From NCBI RefSeq assembly GCF_010686765.1, contig NZ_JAAGWF010000022.1, positions 62,001 through 126,000 of the forward strand: a stretch of DNA of 64,000 nt, in the 5' to 3' direction. The position numbers were made by a program, and so were the translations under genes. Below are positions 34,015 to 43,291 of the stretch, in pieces. The DNA comes from Geodermatophilus sabuli. GTDB lineage: Bacteria > Actinomycetota > Actinomycetes > Mycobacteriales > Geodermatophilaceae. Within the stretch, counting starts at the first letter, position 1; each line of letters begins with the position of its first letter. The notes below the pieces were generated by a model. It did not search any database. It was given only the letters and a program-made list of their open reading frames with translations, and was not told the origin of the DNA.

Positions 34015-34332
34015 TCAGCCGGCGAGCACGTGCACCAGCGCGCCGGTCGCCCCGGCCAGCACGAGGACGACGATGAACGGCGCCCGCATCGCCAGGGCCA
34101 GGGCCGCCACGGCCAGCCCGGCCAGCCGCCCGTCGAGGACGAGCCGGTCGTCGGTCGTCGCCGCCTGCACGGCCACCAGCGCGGCCAGCAGCGCGGCCGG
34201 CACGAAGTCGACGACGCGGGTCACCCACGGCCGCTGCACCCAGGCCGACGGCACCGACAGGCCCGCCAGCTTGAGCAGGTAGCAGCCCAGCGAGGCGACG
34301 AGCACCACCGTCCACAGCGTGCCGCCGCTCAC
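34015..34332 (-). CDS. azlD: AzlD-type small branched-chain amino-acid exporter subunit
   Basis: The protein has 105 residues from GTG 34332, overlapping the azlC stop. Three hydrophobic helices are typical of AzlD (TVVLVASLGCYLLKLAGLSVP, VVDFVPAALLAALVAVQ, MRAPFIVVLVLAGATGALV). With AzlC it forms an exporter related to BrnFE. It is 44 nt beyond the GNAT gene start on the same strand. Confidence 0.9.
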   Translation of the reverse strand: MSGGTLWTVVLVASLGCYLLKLAGLSVPSAWVQRPWVTRVVDFVPAALLAALVAVQAATTDDRLVLDGRLAGLAVAALALAMRAPFIVVLVLAGATGALVHVLAG

Positions 34333-35021
34333 GAGGTCACCGCCGCCGGCCGCGGCCGGCCGGCCAGTGCGACCGCGACGGCAGCCGCGACCACCTGGAC
34401 GCCGGGCGGCACGACCGGGGTGAGCAGGAGCGCGACCGCCGCGCCGGCCAGCGCCACCCGCCGCTGGACGGCGGCCTCGGGGTACCCGCGCTGCAGCCGC
34501 GGCCACAGCAGCGCCAGGAAGGCGGCCGGCACGACGGCGTCCAGCGCCGCCCGCGCGGTCTCGCCGAGCGCGGCCGCGCCCAGCGCCCCGGCCACCGTCG
34601 TCGCGTTCCAGGTGAGGTACAGCGTGGCACCGCCGACGACGAAGGCCAGCCGCGCCTGCCGGCGGTCGGGGGCGGCCACCGCCAGCGCCGTCGTCTCGTC
34701 GATCACCCAGTGAGCGGCACCCAGCCGCCGCCACCACCCCCGCGGCTCCAGCAGCGGGAGCAGGCGCACGCCGTAGAGGGTGTTGCGGGTGCCGAGCAGC
34801 AGCGCGCTGCCGATGGCGGCCGGCCCGCCGCCCCCGGCGCCGAGCACCCCGACCAGCGCGAACTGCGAGGCGCCGGTGAACATCAGCGCGGAGAGGACGA
34901 CGGCCTGCCACACGGCGAGCCCGGCGGCGTCGGCAGCGGCACCGAACGCGGCACCGTAGAGCCCGACGGCCAGCCCCAGCCCCATCGCGTCGCGCAGGGT
35001 GGCGGAACGGGCGTCGGACAC
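34329..35021 (-). CDS. azlC: AzlC-type branched-chain amino-acid exporter subunit
   Basis: The protein has 230 residues from GTG 35021. It has the AzlC pattern: AMGLGLAVGLYGAAFGAAADAAGL, VLSALMFTGASQFALVGVLG, LLGTRNTLYGVRLLPLL and HWVIDETTALAVA, with about six helices. Partner of AzlD (GTGA overlap). The usual role is export of branched-chain amino acids or analogues such as azaleucine; here this is inferred from family. The gap to mrp (35022-35196) contains divergent promoters. Confidence 0.92.
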   Translation of the reverse strand: MSDARSATLRDAMGLGLAVGLYGAAFGAAADAAGLAVWQAVVLSALMFTGASQFALVGVLGAGGGGPAAIGSALLLGTRNTLYGVRLLPLLEPRGWWRRLGAAHWVIDETTALAVAAPDRRQARLAFVVGGATLYLTWNATTVAGALGAAALGETARAALDAVVPAAFLALLWPRLQRGYPEAAVQRRVALAGAAVALLLTPVVPPGVQVVAAAVAVALAGRPRPAAVTS

Positions 35022-35196
35022 GGCGACGAGGCTAGTGACCACCGCCGACCGTCCCGGTGAGTACCGGATCACCCCTGCTCGCCCCGGGTCCCCGCCGGCT
35101 CCGCAGTACAGTGGGGAGAGGACCCGTGTGCGCAGGTCGCCGCCGCCTCGCGGCTGACCGGACCGGGTGCTCCCGCCGAAGGAGACAGACGCAACC

Positions 35197-36348
35197 ATGT
35201 CCGCCCCGCTGACCGGCACGCCGGCGCTCGACGCCGTCACGGCCGCTCTGGCCACCGTGCAGGACCCGGAGATCAACCGCCCGCTGACCGAGCTGGGCAT
35301 GGTCAAGGACGTGCAGATCGATGCCGACGGCACCGTCCGCGTCGCGGTCTACCTCACCGTCTCCGGCTGCCCGATGCGCGAGACCATCACCAACCGGGTC
35401 ACCCAGGCGGTCTCCGCCGTCGCCGGGGTCCGCGCCGTCCAGGTCGAGCTCGACGTGATGGACGACGAGCAGCGCGCCGAGCTGCGCCGCACCGTGCGCG
35501 GCACCGACGCCCCCGACCCGGTCATCCCGTTCGCCCAGCCGGGCTCGCTGACCCGCGTGTACGCCGTCGCCTCGGGCAAGGGCGGTGTCGGCAAGTCCAG
35601 CGTCACCGTCAACCTGGCCGCGTCGCTGTCCAAGCGCGGCCTGTCGGTGGGGGTCGTGGACGCCGACATCTACGGCCACTCCGTGCCGCGGATGCTCGGG
35701 GTCGACGACAAGCCGACCCAGGTCGACAACATGATCATGCCGCCGCAGGCGTACGGCGTGAAGGTCATCTCGATCGGCATGTTCACGCCCGGCAACACCC
35801 CCGTCGTCTGGCGCGGGCCGATGCTGCACCGGGCGCTGCAGCAGTTCCTCGCCGACGTGTGGTGGGGCGACCTCGACGTCCTGCTGCTGGACCTGCCGCC
35901 GGGCACCGGCGACGTCGCGATCTCGATCGCCCAGCTGCTGCCGAACGCCGAGATCCTGGTGGTCACCACGCCGCAGCTCGCCGCCGCCGAGGTGGCCGAG
36001 CGGGCCGGGGCCATCGCCACCCAGACCCACCAGCAGGTGGTCGGGGTCATCGAGAACATGTCGTGGATGGACCTCCCCGACGGCTCGCGCGTCGAGGTCT
36101 TCGGCTCCGGTGGTGGCGAGGCCGTCTCCGACGCACTGACCCGCACCCTGGGTGCCCGCGTCCCGCTGCTCGGTCAGATCCCGCTGGACACCCGGGTGCG
36201 CGAGGCCGGCGACGCGGGCGCCCCGGTGGTGCTGGCCGAGCCGGAGTCCCCCGCGGCGAAGGCCCTGACCGCGATCGCCGACGGGCTGGCCAGCCGGCAG
36301 CGCGGCCTGGCCGGCATGTCGCTGGGGCTCAGCCCGGTCCGCCGCTGA
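35197..36348 (+). CDS. mrp: Mrp/ApbC iron-sulphur carrier ATPase
   Basis: The protein has 383 residues from ATG 35197, behind AAGGAGA. The N-terminal MIP18/DUF59 domain (VQDPEINRPLTELGMVKDVQIDADGTVRVAVYLTVSGCPM) is followed by the P-loop ATPase of Mrp type: ASGKGGVGKSSVTVNLAASL (about 126-145), then VGVVDADIYGHSVPRMLG and LDVLLLDLPPGTGDVAISI. Mrp binds and transfers Fe-S clusters. In many actinobacteria it lies in the same block as tatB, htrA, rseA and sigE, as here. Confidence 0.95.
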   Translation: MSAPLTGTPALDAVTAALATVQDPEINRPLTELGMVKDVQIDADGTVRVAVYLTVSGCPMRETITNRVTQAVSAVAGVRAVQVELDVMDDEQRAELRRTVRGTDAPDPVIPFAQPGSLTRVYAVASGKGGVGKSSVTVNLAASLSKRGLSVGVVDADIYGHSVPRMLGVDDKPTQVDNMIMPPQAYGVKVISIGMFTPGNTPVVWRGPMLHRALQQFLADVWWGDLDVLLLDLPPGTGDVAISIAQLLPNAEILVVTTPQLAAAEVAERAGAIATQTHQQVVGVIENMSWMDLPDGSRVEVFGSGGGEAVSDALTRTLGARVPLLGQIPLDTRVREAGDAGAPVVLAEPESPAAKALTAIADGLASRQRGLAGMSLGLSPVRR

Positions 36349-36352
36349 GAGA

Positions 36353-36404
36353 GGACCCCGTCCTCCCCGCCCTTCGCGAGCTCAGGGCGGGACGGGACGG
36401 GGCC
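36353..36404. terminator. GC-rich hairpin between mrp and nitroreductase genes
   Basis: Imperfect arms (CCCCGTCC...CCCGCCCT at 36356-36373, AGGGCGGG...GGACGGGG at 36384-36402) surround a loop containing CGCGAGCTC. It sits between convergent genes, so it may terminate both. Confidence 0.6.
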
Positions 36405-36451
36405 ACCCCCACCGCTCGCGCGCTGGGGCCCTCGAGGTGGCCGCGGCGTCG

Positions 36452-37060
36452 TCATCCCGTGCGCGGCTCGGCGTGCGGCCGTCCCTTGAGCTCGTGGAAC
36501 CCCTCGGTGGCCGTCACCAGGAGGGTGCCGTCCCACAGCCGGCCGGCCGCCTCCCCGCGCGGGACGCGGGACACCACCGGGCCGAACCACGCCGTCCGGC
36601 GGGCATCCGGCCCCTCCACCGCCACGATCGGGGTGCCCACGTGCGGGCCGACCAGCCGCACGCCGGCCGCGTGCGACGCCCGCACCACGTCGTCGGACCC
36701 GGCCGAGCCCATCACCGCGGCCAGGTCGGCGGGCAGACCGAGGCGCGCCAGGAGCCCGGGGACGTCCGGCCACTCACCCCGCTCGTGCACCGCCTCGCCG
36801 TAGGAACGGTAGAGCGCCGCCAGGGAGTCCTGGCCGTACCGCTCCCCGACGACGGCGAACAACCGCACCGGCTGCCAGAGCCACCCCTCGGGATCCCCCT
36901 CGGGGTCGTCGTCGCGCCCCTCGTTGAGCACCGCCAGGCTCATCACGTGCCAGCGCGCCCGCACCGGCCGCACCTGCTCGACCTCACGGAGCCAGCAGGC
37001 GGTCAGCCAGGTGTAGGGGCAGCTCGGGTCGAACCAGCAGTCGACGACCACCCCGTCCAC
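36452..37060 (-). CDS. Mycothiol-dependent nitroreductase (Rv2466c-like)
   Basis: The protein has 202 residues. It is a DsbA-fold protein close to M. tuberculosis Rv2466c by eye: the active-site loop WFDPSCPYTW (family form CPWxW/C), HVMSLAVLNEGRDD, HAAGVRLVGPHVGTPIVAVEG, and GPVVSRVPRGEAAGRLWDGTLLVTATEGFHELKGRPHAEP. Only one cysteine is seen in the loop (CPYT), so it may work as a monothiol with mycothiol. Such enzymes reduce nitro compounds and protect against oxidants. It lies between mrp and tatB, an unusual position. Confidence 0.85.
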   Translation of the reverse strand: MDGVVVDCWFDPSCPYTWLTACWLREVEQVRPVRARWHVMSLAVLNEGRDDDPEGDPEGWLWQPVRLFAVVGERYGQDSLAALYRSYGEAVHERGEWPDVPGLLARLGLPADLAAVMGSAGSDDVVRASHAAGVRLVGPHVGTPIVAVEGPDARRTAWFGPVVSRVPRGEAAGRLWDGTLLVTATEGFHELKGRPHAEPRTG

Positions 37061-37194
37061 GTCTAGGGAGCCTGCCAGCCGGGCGGGGCTGTGGACCGGT
37101 CGCAGGGCCGGGGAGTTCCCGGCCCGGACGCGCGCAGGGGCTCAGCGCGGACCGGGACGGCACGTGGCCGCGGGGTCGTCCGGAGGACGACGGA

Positions 37195-37575
37195 TCACGT
37201 CGCGTCGGGGTCGAACGGGGGCGGGGTCCCGGCGTCGCGGGAGCGGACCGCCGTGGCCCCCGAGGACGCCTTGGTGAGGCCGACCGAGCCGTTGGTGCCG
37301 CCGCGGCGGACCGGGGGGGCGTCGTCGTCGGCCAGCAACTGGTTCCGGATGAACGTCTTCGGGTGGTACTGGCGGAGGTCGAGGTCGCGCAGGTGGGCGA
37401 GGTCCTCGCCCAGCGACTCGTCCATCTGGGCCCGCATGCCGGTGATCGCCGAGCGGGCCTTCTTCAGGCCGGCGGCCGCGTCCTTGGCCAGGTCGGGCAG
37501 ACGCTCGGGACCGAAGATGAACAGCGCGGCGAGCGCGAGGACGATGATCTCGCCCCAGCCGATCGAGTCGAACAC
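37195..37575 (-). CDS. tatB: Twin-arginine translocase subunit TatB
   Basis: The protein has 126 residues from GTG 37575. The N-terminal helix with GWGEIIVLALAALFIFGPERLPDLAK (FGP hinge) and the long amphipathic helix (DAAAGLKKARSAITGMRAQMDESLG) define the TatA/B type. The length and the EDLAHLRDLDLRQYHPKTFIRNQL part point to TatB. It lies downstream of htrA, as in Mycobacterium. It would help export folded proteins such as the multicopper oxidase at 51381. Confidence 0.93.
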   Translation of the reverse strand: MFDSIGWGEIIVLALAALFIFGPERLPDLAKDAAAGLKKARSAITGMRAQMDESLGEDLAHLRDLDLRQYHPKTFIRNQLLADDDAPPVRRGGTNGSVGLTKASSGATAVRSRDAGTPPPFDPDAT

Positions 37576-37667
37576 GCTCCGCTCCCCTCTCCCCACGGAT
37601 CCCCTGCGCCCGCGGACCCCAGCCTAGGTGCGTTCCCGCCCGGAGTCAGTGCCCACATGGGGGGGCC

Positions 37668-39107
37668 TCAGGCCTCGTCCAGGACCGCCTCGACGGTCTG
37701 CGACGAGCCGTTGCGGACCAGCTCGACGCTGATCGTCTCGCCGGGCTCGTGCGCGTCGACCGCGACCACCAGTTCCTCGGAGCTGCCGACGGCGTCCCCG
37801 TCGACGGCGATGATGACGTCCTGCTCGCGGATGCCGGCCTCGGCCGCGGCGCTGCCGGGCTCGACGTTGACCACCAGCGCGCCGTCCCGGGCGCTGTCGG
37901 TGACCGAGCGGGCGTTGACGCCCAGGGCGGCGTGCACGGCGCGCCCGGTGCTGATCAGCTGCTCGGCGATGTCCCGGACGGTGTCGATCGGGATGGCGAA
38001 GCCCAGGCCCACGCTGCCGCCGCCCAGCGACGCGATCGCGGTGTTGATGCCGATGACCTCGCCGGCGCCGTTGACCAGCGCGCCGCCGGAGTTGCCCGGG
38101 TTGATGGGGGCGTCGGTCTGCACGGCGCTGATGACCGCGTTGGTGTCACTGCCCTCGCCGGAGAGGCGGACCGGCCGGTCCAGGGCGCTGACGATGCCGC
38201 TGGTGACCGTGCTGGCCAGGCCGAGCGGGGAGCCGATGGCCACCACCGGGTCCCCGACGACGACGTCGCCGGAGTCGCCGAGCGCGGCCGTCAGCAGGGC
38301 GGGCTTCTCGACCTTGAGGACGGCGACGTCGCTGGCCGGGTCGCGCCCGACGATCCGGGCGGCCGACCCGCTGCCGTCGAAGAACACCGCGCGGATCTCG
38401 GCGCCCTCCACCCCGTCGGCCCCGGAGATCACGTGGTTGTTGGTGACGATGTAGCCGTTCGCGCCGTCGATGACGACCCCCGAGCCGGTGGCGCCGGCCT
38501 CGCCGAGGCGCACCTCCACCGAGACGACCGCGGGGGTCACCCGCTCGGCGATGTCGGAGACCGAGCCCGGTTCGCGGGCCACGCCCTCCTCCGACTCGTT
38601 GAGCTGCGTGCCCGGCGCCAGCAACGGCGACTCGTCCGCCGTGCGGGTGAGCAGGTAGCCCGCCGCACCGCCCAGGGCGCCGATCAGCAGGACGGCGAGG
38701 ACCACCAGGACCGAGAGCCGGATCGACAGGTCGCGCAGCCGCAGCCGCTTGCGGCCCTTCGGGTCCACCACGATCGGCCCGGACTGCTCGTCCTCCTCGA
38801 ACACCGCCGGGCCGGTGAGCCCCGCCGGGGCGTGCGGGTCCCGCCAGGGGTCGGCGCGCGCGTCGGCCTTCCACCACGGACCGGTGGCGGTGCGCCGGCG
38901 CCCGGGGCGACCGCCCGGAGGCTCCTGGAGCCCGCGCGCGGCGGCCACCGGCGGCGCGAACGCACGCAGGACGGCCTCGGGCGGGGGCGGCGGGACGGGC
39001 GGCGGCGGTGGCGTCGGGCGATCGCCGGCGAAGCTGCCGTCGACCCTGGCGGGGCGGCCGAAGGCGGCCTGCTGGGCGGGGCTCGTCGCGGGCGGTGAGA
39101 CCAGCAC
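37668..39107 (-). CDS. htrA: HtrA-like membrane serine protease with PDZ
   Basis: The protein has 479 residues from GTG 39107. A Pro-rich cytoplasmic part is followed by one membrane helix (about 131-153), then a trypsin-like domain with H225 (TNNHVI), D260 (SDVAVLKV) and S340 (GNSGG). The PDZ domain is at about 390-475 (GALVVNVEPGSAAAEAGIREQDVIIAVDGDAV). It is a DegP/HtrA-type quality-control protease. The reading frame stays open upstream with protein-like sequence to CTG 39264-39266, which overlaps the rseA stop as CTGA. So the true start may be CTG 39266, adding 53 residues. It is probably controlled by SigE. Confidence 0.93.
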   Translation of the reverse strand: MLVSPPATSPAQQAAFGRPARVDGSFAGDRPTPPPPPVPPPPPEAVLRAFAPPVAAARGLQEPPGGRPGRRRTATGPWWKADARADPWRDPHAPAGLTGPAVFEEDEQSGPIVVDPKGRKRLRLRDLSIRLSVLVVLAVLLIGALGGAAGYLLTRTADESPLLAPGTQLNESEEGVAREPGSVSDIAERVTPAVVSVEVRLGEAGATGSGVVIDGANGYIVTNNHVISGADGVEGAEIRAVFFDGSGSAARIVGRDPASDVAVLKVEKPALLTAALGDSGDVVVGDPVVAIGSPLGLASTVTSGIVSALDRPVRLSGEGSDTNAVISAVQTDAPINPGNSGGALVNGAGEVIGINTAIASLGGGSVGLGFAIPIDTVRDIAEQLISTGRAVHAALGVNARSVTDSARDGALVVNVEPGSAAAEAGIREQDVIIAVDGDAVGSSEELVVAVDAHEPGETISVELVRNGSSQTVEAVLDEA

Positions 39108-39262
39108 GGGTCTCGGGGCGTCGTGCGGCGGGTCGAAGCCGCCGACGCCGTCCCGTGGGCGCGAGAAGACCTCGTCGGGGACGTCGGCCGACGGCGCCGG
39201 GACCGCGCTCTGCGGGTCCTCGGGCAGCGGGTCCTCCCCCGTCGGGGTTCCGGTCGGGCGGT

Positions 39263-39847
39263 TCAGGGCGTCCCGCCCGTGCCGGTGTTCCGGGAGGTGT
39301 CCACGGTGACGGCCCGGACCACCGGCGGCACGATCTCGGTGCGCTCACCCGGGGAGGGACCGGCCACCGACGCGGGCGGCGTCCGGTCGCGGTCGATGCC
39401 GTCGGCGGGCAGGTTCAGGGCGAGCGCCGTGACGCCGAGACCGAGCCCGGCGAGCGCGCCCGCGACGCCGCGGCGCAGCCAGCGGGCCTGGCCCGGGTGG
39501 CCCGGCGCGACCGGAGCCGGGTCCAGCGGGACCGACCACGACCCGGAGGCACCGCTGACGGTCAGCTGTCCCCGGCCCACGCTGAGGGCGCCCGGGCCGC
39601 CCCCGATGCCGGGGACGTCGGTGGTGAAGGGGATGGCGCGCAGCCGGGAGAGCAGGTCGCCGGGCACGGTCACGTCGGCACAGGTGTGCAGCGCCTCCTT
39701 GGCCTCCCGCTGGGCCTGCACCGCCATGCGGCACTGCGCGCAGCCGGTGAGGTGCCGGGCGGCGCGGGCAGCGGGACCGCCGGCCAGCTCGCCGTCCACC
39801 AGGGCGGCGATGGCCTCCTGCGCCAGGTGGCTCTCCGGGATGCTCAC
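39263..39847 (-). CDS. rseA: Anti-sigma factor RseA-like (zinc type)
   Basis: The protein has 194 residues from GTG 39847, overlapping the sigE stop (GTGA). The ZAS zinc motif HLTGCAQC (H-x3-C-x2-C) is at about 35-42. One membrane helix ([17 protein letters not shown], about 130-150) separates the cytoplasmic sigma-binding part from a short outer tail. It would bind SigE until membrane or redox stress releases it. In Mycobacterium the counterpart is RseA between sigE and htrA. The start is favoured by the overlap. Confidence 0.92.
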   Translation of the reverse strand: MSIPESHLAQEAIAALVDGELAGGPAARAARHLTGCAQCRMAVQAQREAKEALHTCADVTVPGDLLSRLRAIPFTTDVPGIGGGPGALSVGRGQLTVSGASGSWSVPLDPAPVAPGHPGQARWLRRGVAGALAGLGLGVTALALNLPADGIDRDRTPPASVAGPSPGERTEIVPPVVRAVTVDTSRNTGTGGTP

Positions 39848-40521
39848 CCCAGCCCTCCGTCGGCGGCCACCGGACGGCGCGGGGCCAGGTGCGCCAGGGC
39901 CTCGCGCAGCTGCACCCGGCCGCGGTGGATGCGGCTGCGGACCGTGCCGAGCTTGATGCCGAGGGTCGCCGCGATCTCCTCGTAGGTGAGGCCCTCGATG
40001 TCGCAGAGGACGACGGCGACCCGGAACTCCGGGGAGAGCGCGTCGAGGGCCGCCTGCACCTGCGGGTCGAGGTGGGTGTCGGAGTAGACCTGCTCCGGGC
40101 TCGGCGCGGTGCCCGGCAGTCGCTCGGTGTCCTCGGGCAGCGCGTCGAACCGGATCCGCTGGCGCCGGCGGACCATGTCGAGGAAGAGGTTGGTCGTGAT
40201 GCGGTGCAGCCAGCCCTCGAAGGTGCCGGGCGAGAAGTCGGCGAGGGAGCGGAACACCCGGACGAACGTCTCCTGGGTCAGGTCCTCGGCGTCCTGCGGG
40301 TTGCCCGACAGCCGGTAGGCCAGGCGGTAGACCCGGGCGGAGTGGTCGCGGACGACCTGCTCCCACGTCGGCGCCACCCAGGGCTCGACGCCGGCGCCGG
40401 TGGCAGCGGCGTCGTGGCCGGGGAGAGGGGCGTCGGGCACGCCTCCAGGATCGCAGACGGAGGCAGTGGCGGCCCCTCCGACGTCGGCGGGTCGGGGGGT
40501 CGCGGCTCGCTTGGGGCGCAC
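39844..40521 (-). CDS. sigE: ECF sigma factor SigE-like
   Basis: The protein has 225 residues if GTG 40521 is used; GTG 40440 is an alternative. Regions 2 and 4 are typical ECF: region 2 ([70 protein letters not shown]) and region 4 ([51 protein letters not shown]). It drives envelope-stress genes, probably its own operon with rseA and htrA. A divergent methyltransferase gene lies 108 nt away, as next to sigE in Mycobacterium. Confidence 0.94.
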   Translation of the reverse strand: MRPKRAATPRPADVGGAATASVCDPGGVPDAPLPGHDAAATGAGVEPWVAPTWEQVVRDHSARVYRLAYRLSGNPQDAEDLTQETFVRVFRSLADFSPGTFEGWLHRITTNLFLDMVRRRQRIRFDALPEDTERLPGTAPSPEQVYSDTHLDPQVQAALDALSPEFRVAVVLCDIEGLTYEEIAATLGIKLGTVRSRIHRGRVQLREALAHLAPRRPVAADGGLG

Positions 40522-40628
40522 GTCGGGGACAACGGGCCGGAGTCGATGTCGTGTTCCCGTTCACAGGGAGCTCACAGCTGGCCGGTCGCACGGGCGGGAC
40601 CCCGACCGGCCACTACCCTCGCCCGGTG

Positions 40629-41279
40629 ATGAGCGCCGAGGCACCGGGGCCGGGGAGGGACGTCGCCGCGTACGCCGACCGCTTCGCGACCGAGACGCCG
40701 GCCCTCCTGGCCGCCCGGGCACGCGCATCGCGGCTGTCCGGACCGCCCCCGGTGGGGCCCGCCGTCGGAGCCACCCTCGCGGTGCTGGCGGCCGGTGGCG
40801 CAGCCCGGTCGGTGGTCTCGATCGGCAGTGGTGGCGGGGTGGTCGGGCTGTGGCTGCTGCAGGGGATGCGTCCCGACGGCGTCCTCACCGCCCTGGACGG
40901 CGACCCCGAGCAGCTGCGCGCCGCACGGACGGCGTTCGCCGAGGCCGGCTTCGCGCCCGGGCGGACCCGGATGATCTTCGGCACGCCCGGGGAGGTGCTG
41001 CCCCGGCTGTCCCCCGGCGCCTACGACATGGTGGTCTGCGCGGGAGCCCCGACCGAGTACGCGGCGCACCTCGGCGCGCTGGTCGAGCTGGTGCGGGTGG
41101 GCGGCACGCTGACCCTGCACGGCCTGCTCGACGGCGGCCGGATCGCCGACCGCTCGGCCCGCGACGAGCAGACGGTCACCTGGCGGGAACTCGCTCGCCG
41201 GGTGCGGGAGCACGAGGACCTCACCGCCGCCGTCCTGCCGATCGGGGCTGGCCTGCTGGTGGCGACCCGGCGCCGCTGA
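40629..41279 (+). CDS. O-methyltransferase (Rv1220c-like)
   Basis: The protein has 216 residues from ATG 40629 (a GTG lies 3 nt before). It is a class I SAM enzyme of the catechol O-methyltransferase-like family: the N-terminal helix (AAYADRFATETPALLAARARASRL), motif I SVVSIGSGGGVVGLWLLQGM with acidic loop LTALDGDPE, then YDMVVCAGAPTEYAAHLGALVELVRVGGTLTLHGLL. Its position divergent from sigE matches the Rv1220c/sigE pair. The substrate is unknown. Confidence 0.88.
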   Translation: MSAEAPGPGRDVAAYADRFATETPALLAARARASRLSGPPPVGPAVGATLAVLAAGGAARSVVSIGSGGGVVGLWLLQGMRPDGVLTALDGDPEQLRAARTAFAEAGFAPGRTRMIFGTPGEVLPRLSPGAYDMVVCAGAPTEYAAHLGALVELVRVGGTLTLHGLLDGGRIADRSARDEQTVTWRELARRVREHEDLTAAVLPIGAGLLVATRRR

Positions 41280-41302
41280 CGGACGCGCGGGGAGGCCGGC
41301 GC

Positions 41303-41803
41303 TCAGCCGAACGGGTACGCCGCGACCGCCTGCCACGGGCCGCCGAGGTAGCGCCACAGGCCCAGGCCGCGCGCCGGCACGGCGCCGGGGACGAACCCCT
41401 CGGCCAGCCGGTCCCGCAGCCCGCGGGCGACCGCCGGGTCGACCTTGTTCTGCACCGTGACGTGCGGCGCGTGCCGCTGGCGGTCCTGCGGGGTGAGCCA
41501 CGGGTGCCACGCGGCCGCGAGCCCGGCGCGCAGGGCGGCGAGCTCGGCCGACTCCAGGGTGTAGGCGACGCCCCGGCCGAGCAGCCGCAGCCCGGTGACG
41601 GCGACCTCGAACGGCGGACGTGCGGCCGCGGCCTCGAGGTCGGCGGCCACGGCGTCCACCCGGTCGCCCGGCAGCGCGTGGAAGAGCGTGACGTGCGCGC
41701 CGACGTGGTTGCGCTCGGGAGGGAAGTGCGCGGCGCGCAACCGGTCGAACCGCGCCTGCGCCTCGTCCCCCAGCAGCAGCGTCACGATCAAGGGCTCGGA
41801 CAC
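41303..41803 (-). CDS. 2'-5' RNA ligase-like 2H phosphoesterase
   Basis: The protein has 166 residues from GTG 41803. Both HxT motifs of the 2H family are visible (HVTLFHALPG and HVTVQNK), about 75 residues apart. The fold is completed by SEPLIVTLLLGDEAQARFDRLRAAHFPPERNHVGA at the start. Members are RNA 2',3'-cyclic phosphodiesterases or ligases; here the role is unproven. It is convergent with the methyltransferase and lies downstream of glgC on the same strand. Confidence 0.9.
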   Translation of the reverse strand: MSEPLIVTLLLGDEAQARFDRLRAAHFPPERNHVGAHVTLFHALPGDRVDAVAADLEAAAARPPFEVAVTGLRLLGRGVAYTLESAELAALRAGLAAAWHPWLTPQDRQRHAPHVTVQNKVDPAVARGLRDRLAEGFVPGAVPARGLGLWRYLGGPWQAVAAYPFG

Positions 41804-41865
41804 GCGGGCGTCCTCCGGTGGCGTGACGGGCGGCCGGCCACTCTGCAGGGAGCCCGCCCCGAGCC

Positions 41866-43231
41866 TGCGAGCGGTGGGGGGCAGCGGGGTCCTACACGTA
41901 GGCCCGGGCGCCCTTGCCCAGGACGGTGACCCCACCGGCGCTGACGTGGTAGCGATCGGCGTCGCCGATCACGTCGACACCGATCCGGGCCCACGGCGGG
42001 ACGACGACGTTCTTGTCGAGGATGGCCTTGCGGACGTAGGCGCCCTCGCCGACGTAGACGCCGTCCATGAGCACGCTGTCCTCGACGCGAGCCCCCCGCT
42101 CGACGCGGACGCCCGGCGCGATCACGGAGTTGTGCACCGAGCCCCCGCCGATGATCGCGCCGGCGCTGACCATCGACTCCTCCGCCCGCCCGCCCAGCAC
42201 GAACTTCGCGGGGGGCAGCTGCGGAGGGAAGGTCAGGATCGGCCAGCGGTCGTTGTAGAGGTTGAAGATGGGCGTGACCGAGACCAGGTCCATGTGCGCG
42301 TCGAAGTAGGAGTCGATCGTCCCGACGTCCCGCCAGTAGCCGTGGTCACGCTCGGTGGCGCCGGGGACGATGTTGGTCGAGAAGTCGTAGACCCACGCCT
42401 GCCCCGCGTCGGCGAGCATCGGCATGATCGAGCCGCCCATGTCGTGCACCGAGTTCTCGTCCTCCGCGTCGGCGCGCAGCGCCTCGAGCAGCGCGTCGGT
42501 GCTGAAGACGTAGTTGCCCATCGAGGCGAAGCTCTCCTCGGGCGAGTCCGGCAGCCCCGGGGGCTCGGCCGGCTTCTCCAGGAACCCGCGGACCCTGCCG
42601 TCGGCGTCGGCGTCGATGACGCCGAACTCGGTGGCCTCCGCCCGCGGGACCCGCAGGCCCGCGATGGTCACCCCCGCCCCGGTCTGCAGGTGCTGGTCGA
42701 TCATCTGCGCCGGGTCCATCCGGTACACGTGGTCGGCACCGAAGACCATGACGATGTCGGGCCGGGCGTCGTAGATGAGGTTGAGGCTCTGGAAGATCGC
42801 GTCGGCGCTGCCGGTGTACCAGCGCGGCCCGAGCCGCTGCTGCGCCGGCACCGGGGTGATGAAGTTGCCCAGCATCTGCGACAGCCGCCAGGTCGTCGTG
42901 ATGTGCCGGTCGAGGCTGTGGCTCTTGTACTGGGTGAGGACGGCGATCTGCCGGATCTCGGCGTTCACCAGGTTGGAGAGCACGAAGTCGATGAGCCGGT
43001 AGTTGCCTCCGAAGGGCACCGCCGGCTTTGCCCGGTCCTGGGTGAGGGGGGCCAGCCGCTTCCCCTCACCGCCCGCCAGGACGATGCCGAGTACCCGAGG
43101 ACCGCCACGCATGTGACGCAACGTAGCCGCTGGTGGGAGCGGGCGCCGCATGCCGGTGCGCGCGGCTCCCTCCAGGGCACCGCCACGAGCCTGCGAGGGA
43201 GCGAGGACCTCCCTGCCCCCCACCGCTCGCA
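41866..43231. repeat. 19-nt inverted repeats flanking glgC
   Basis: The 19-nt word TGCGAGCGGTGGGGGGCAG is at 41866-41884 on the plus strand, and its exact reverse complement is at 43213-43231. These lie just outside the two ends of glgC. Shorter versions (GCGAGCGGTG core) occur near 25513 and, inverted, near 36411. The element may be a dispersed intergenic repeat family. The glgC gene itself shows no insertion-sequence features. Confidence 0.6.
41892..43112 (-). CDS. glgC: Glucose-1-phosphate adenylyltransferase
   Basis: The protein has 406 residues from ATG 43112. It has the nucleotidyltransferase signature [41 protein letters not shown], the catalytic [11 protein letters not shown], the Glc-1-P segment FLEKPAEPP, and a C-terminal left-handed beta-helix (hexapeptide) region [41 protein letters not shown]. 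It makes ADP-glucose for glycogen or maltosyl-phosphate synthesis with the divergent glgA. Inverted repeats flank it. Confidence 0.96.
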   Translation of the reverse strand: MRGGPRVLGIVLAGGEGKRLAPLTQDRAKPAVPFGGNYRLIDFVLSNLVNAEIRQIAVLTQYKSHSLDRHITTTWRLSQMLGNFITPVPAQQRLGPRWYTGSADAIFQSLNLIYDARPDIVMVFGADHVYRMDPAQMIDQHLQTGAGVTIAGLRVPRAEATEFGVIDADADGRVRGFLEKPAEPPGLPDSPEESFASMGNYVFSTDALLEALRADAEDENSVHDMGGSIMPMLADAGQAWVYDFSTNIVPGATERDHGYWRDVGTIDSYFDAHMDLVSVTPIFNLYNDRWPILTFPPQLPPAKFVLGGRAEESMVSAGAIIGGGSVHNSVIAPGVRVERGARVEDSVLMDGVYVGEGAYVRKAILDKNVVVPPWARIGVDVIGDADRYHVSAGGVTVLGKGARAYV

Positions 43232-43291
43232 CGCTCGCGGCGGGCCCCTGCAGGAAGGCCTTGGCGGAAGCACTCTCCTAGGGTGAGCCGC

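Noticed and set aside
41866-43231. Insertion sequence ends around glgC
   Set aside because: The enclosed gene is a normal glgC and there is no transposase or target duplication.
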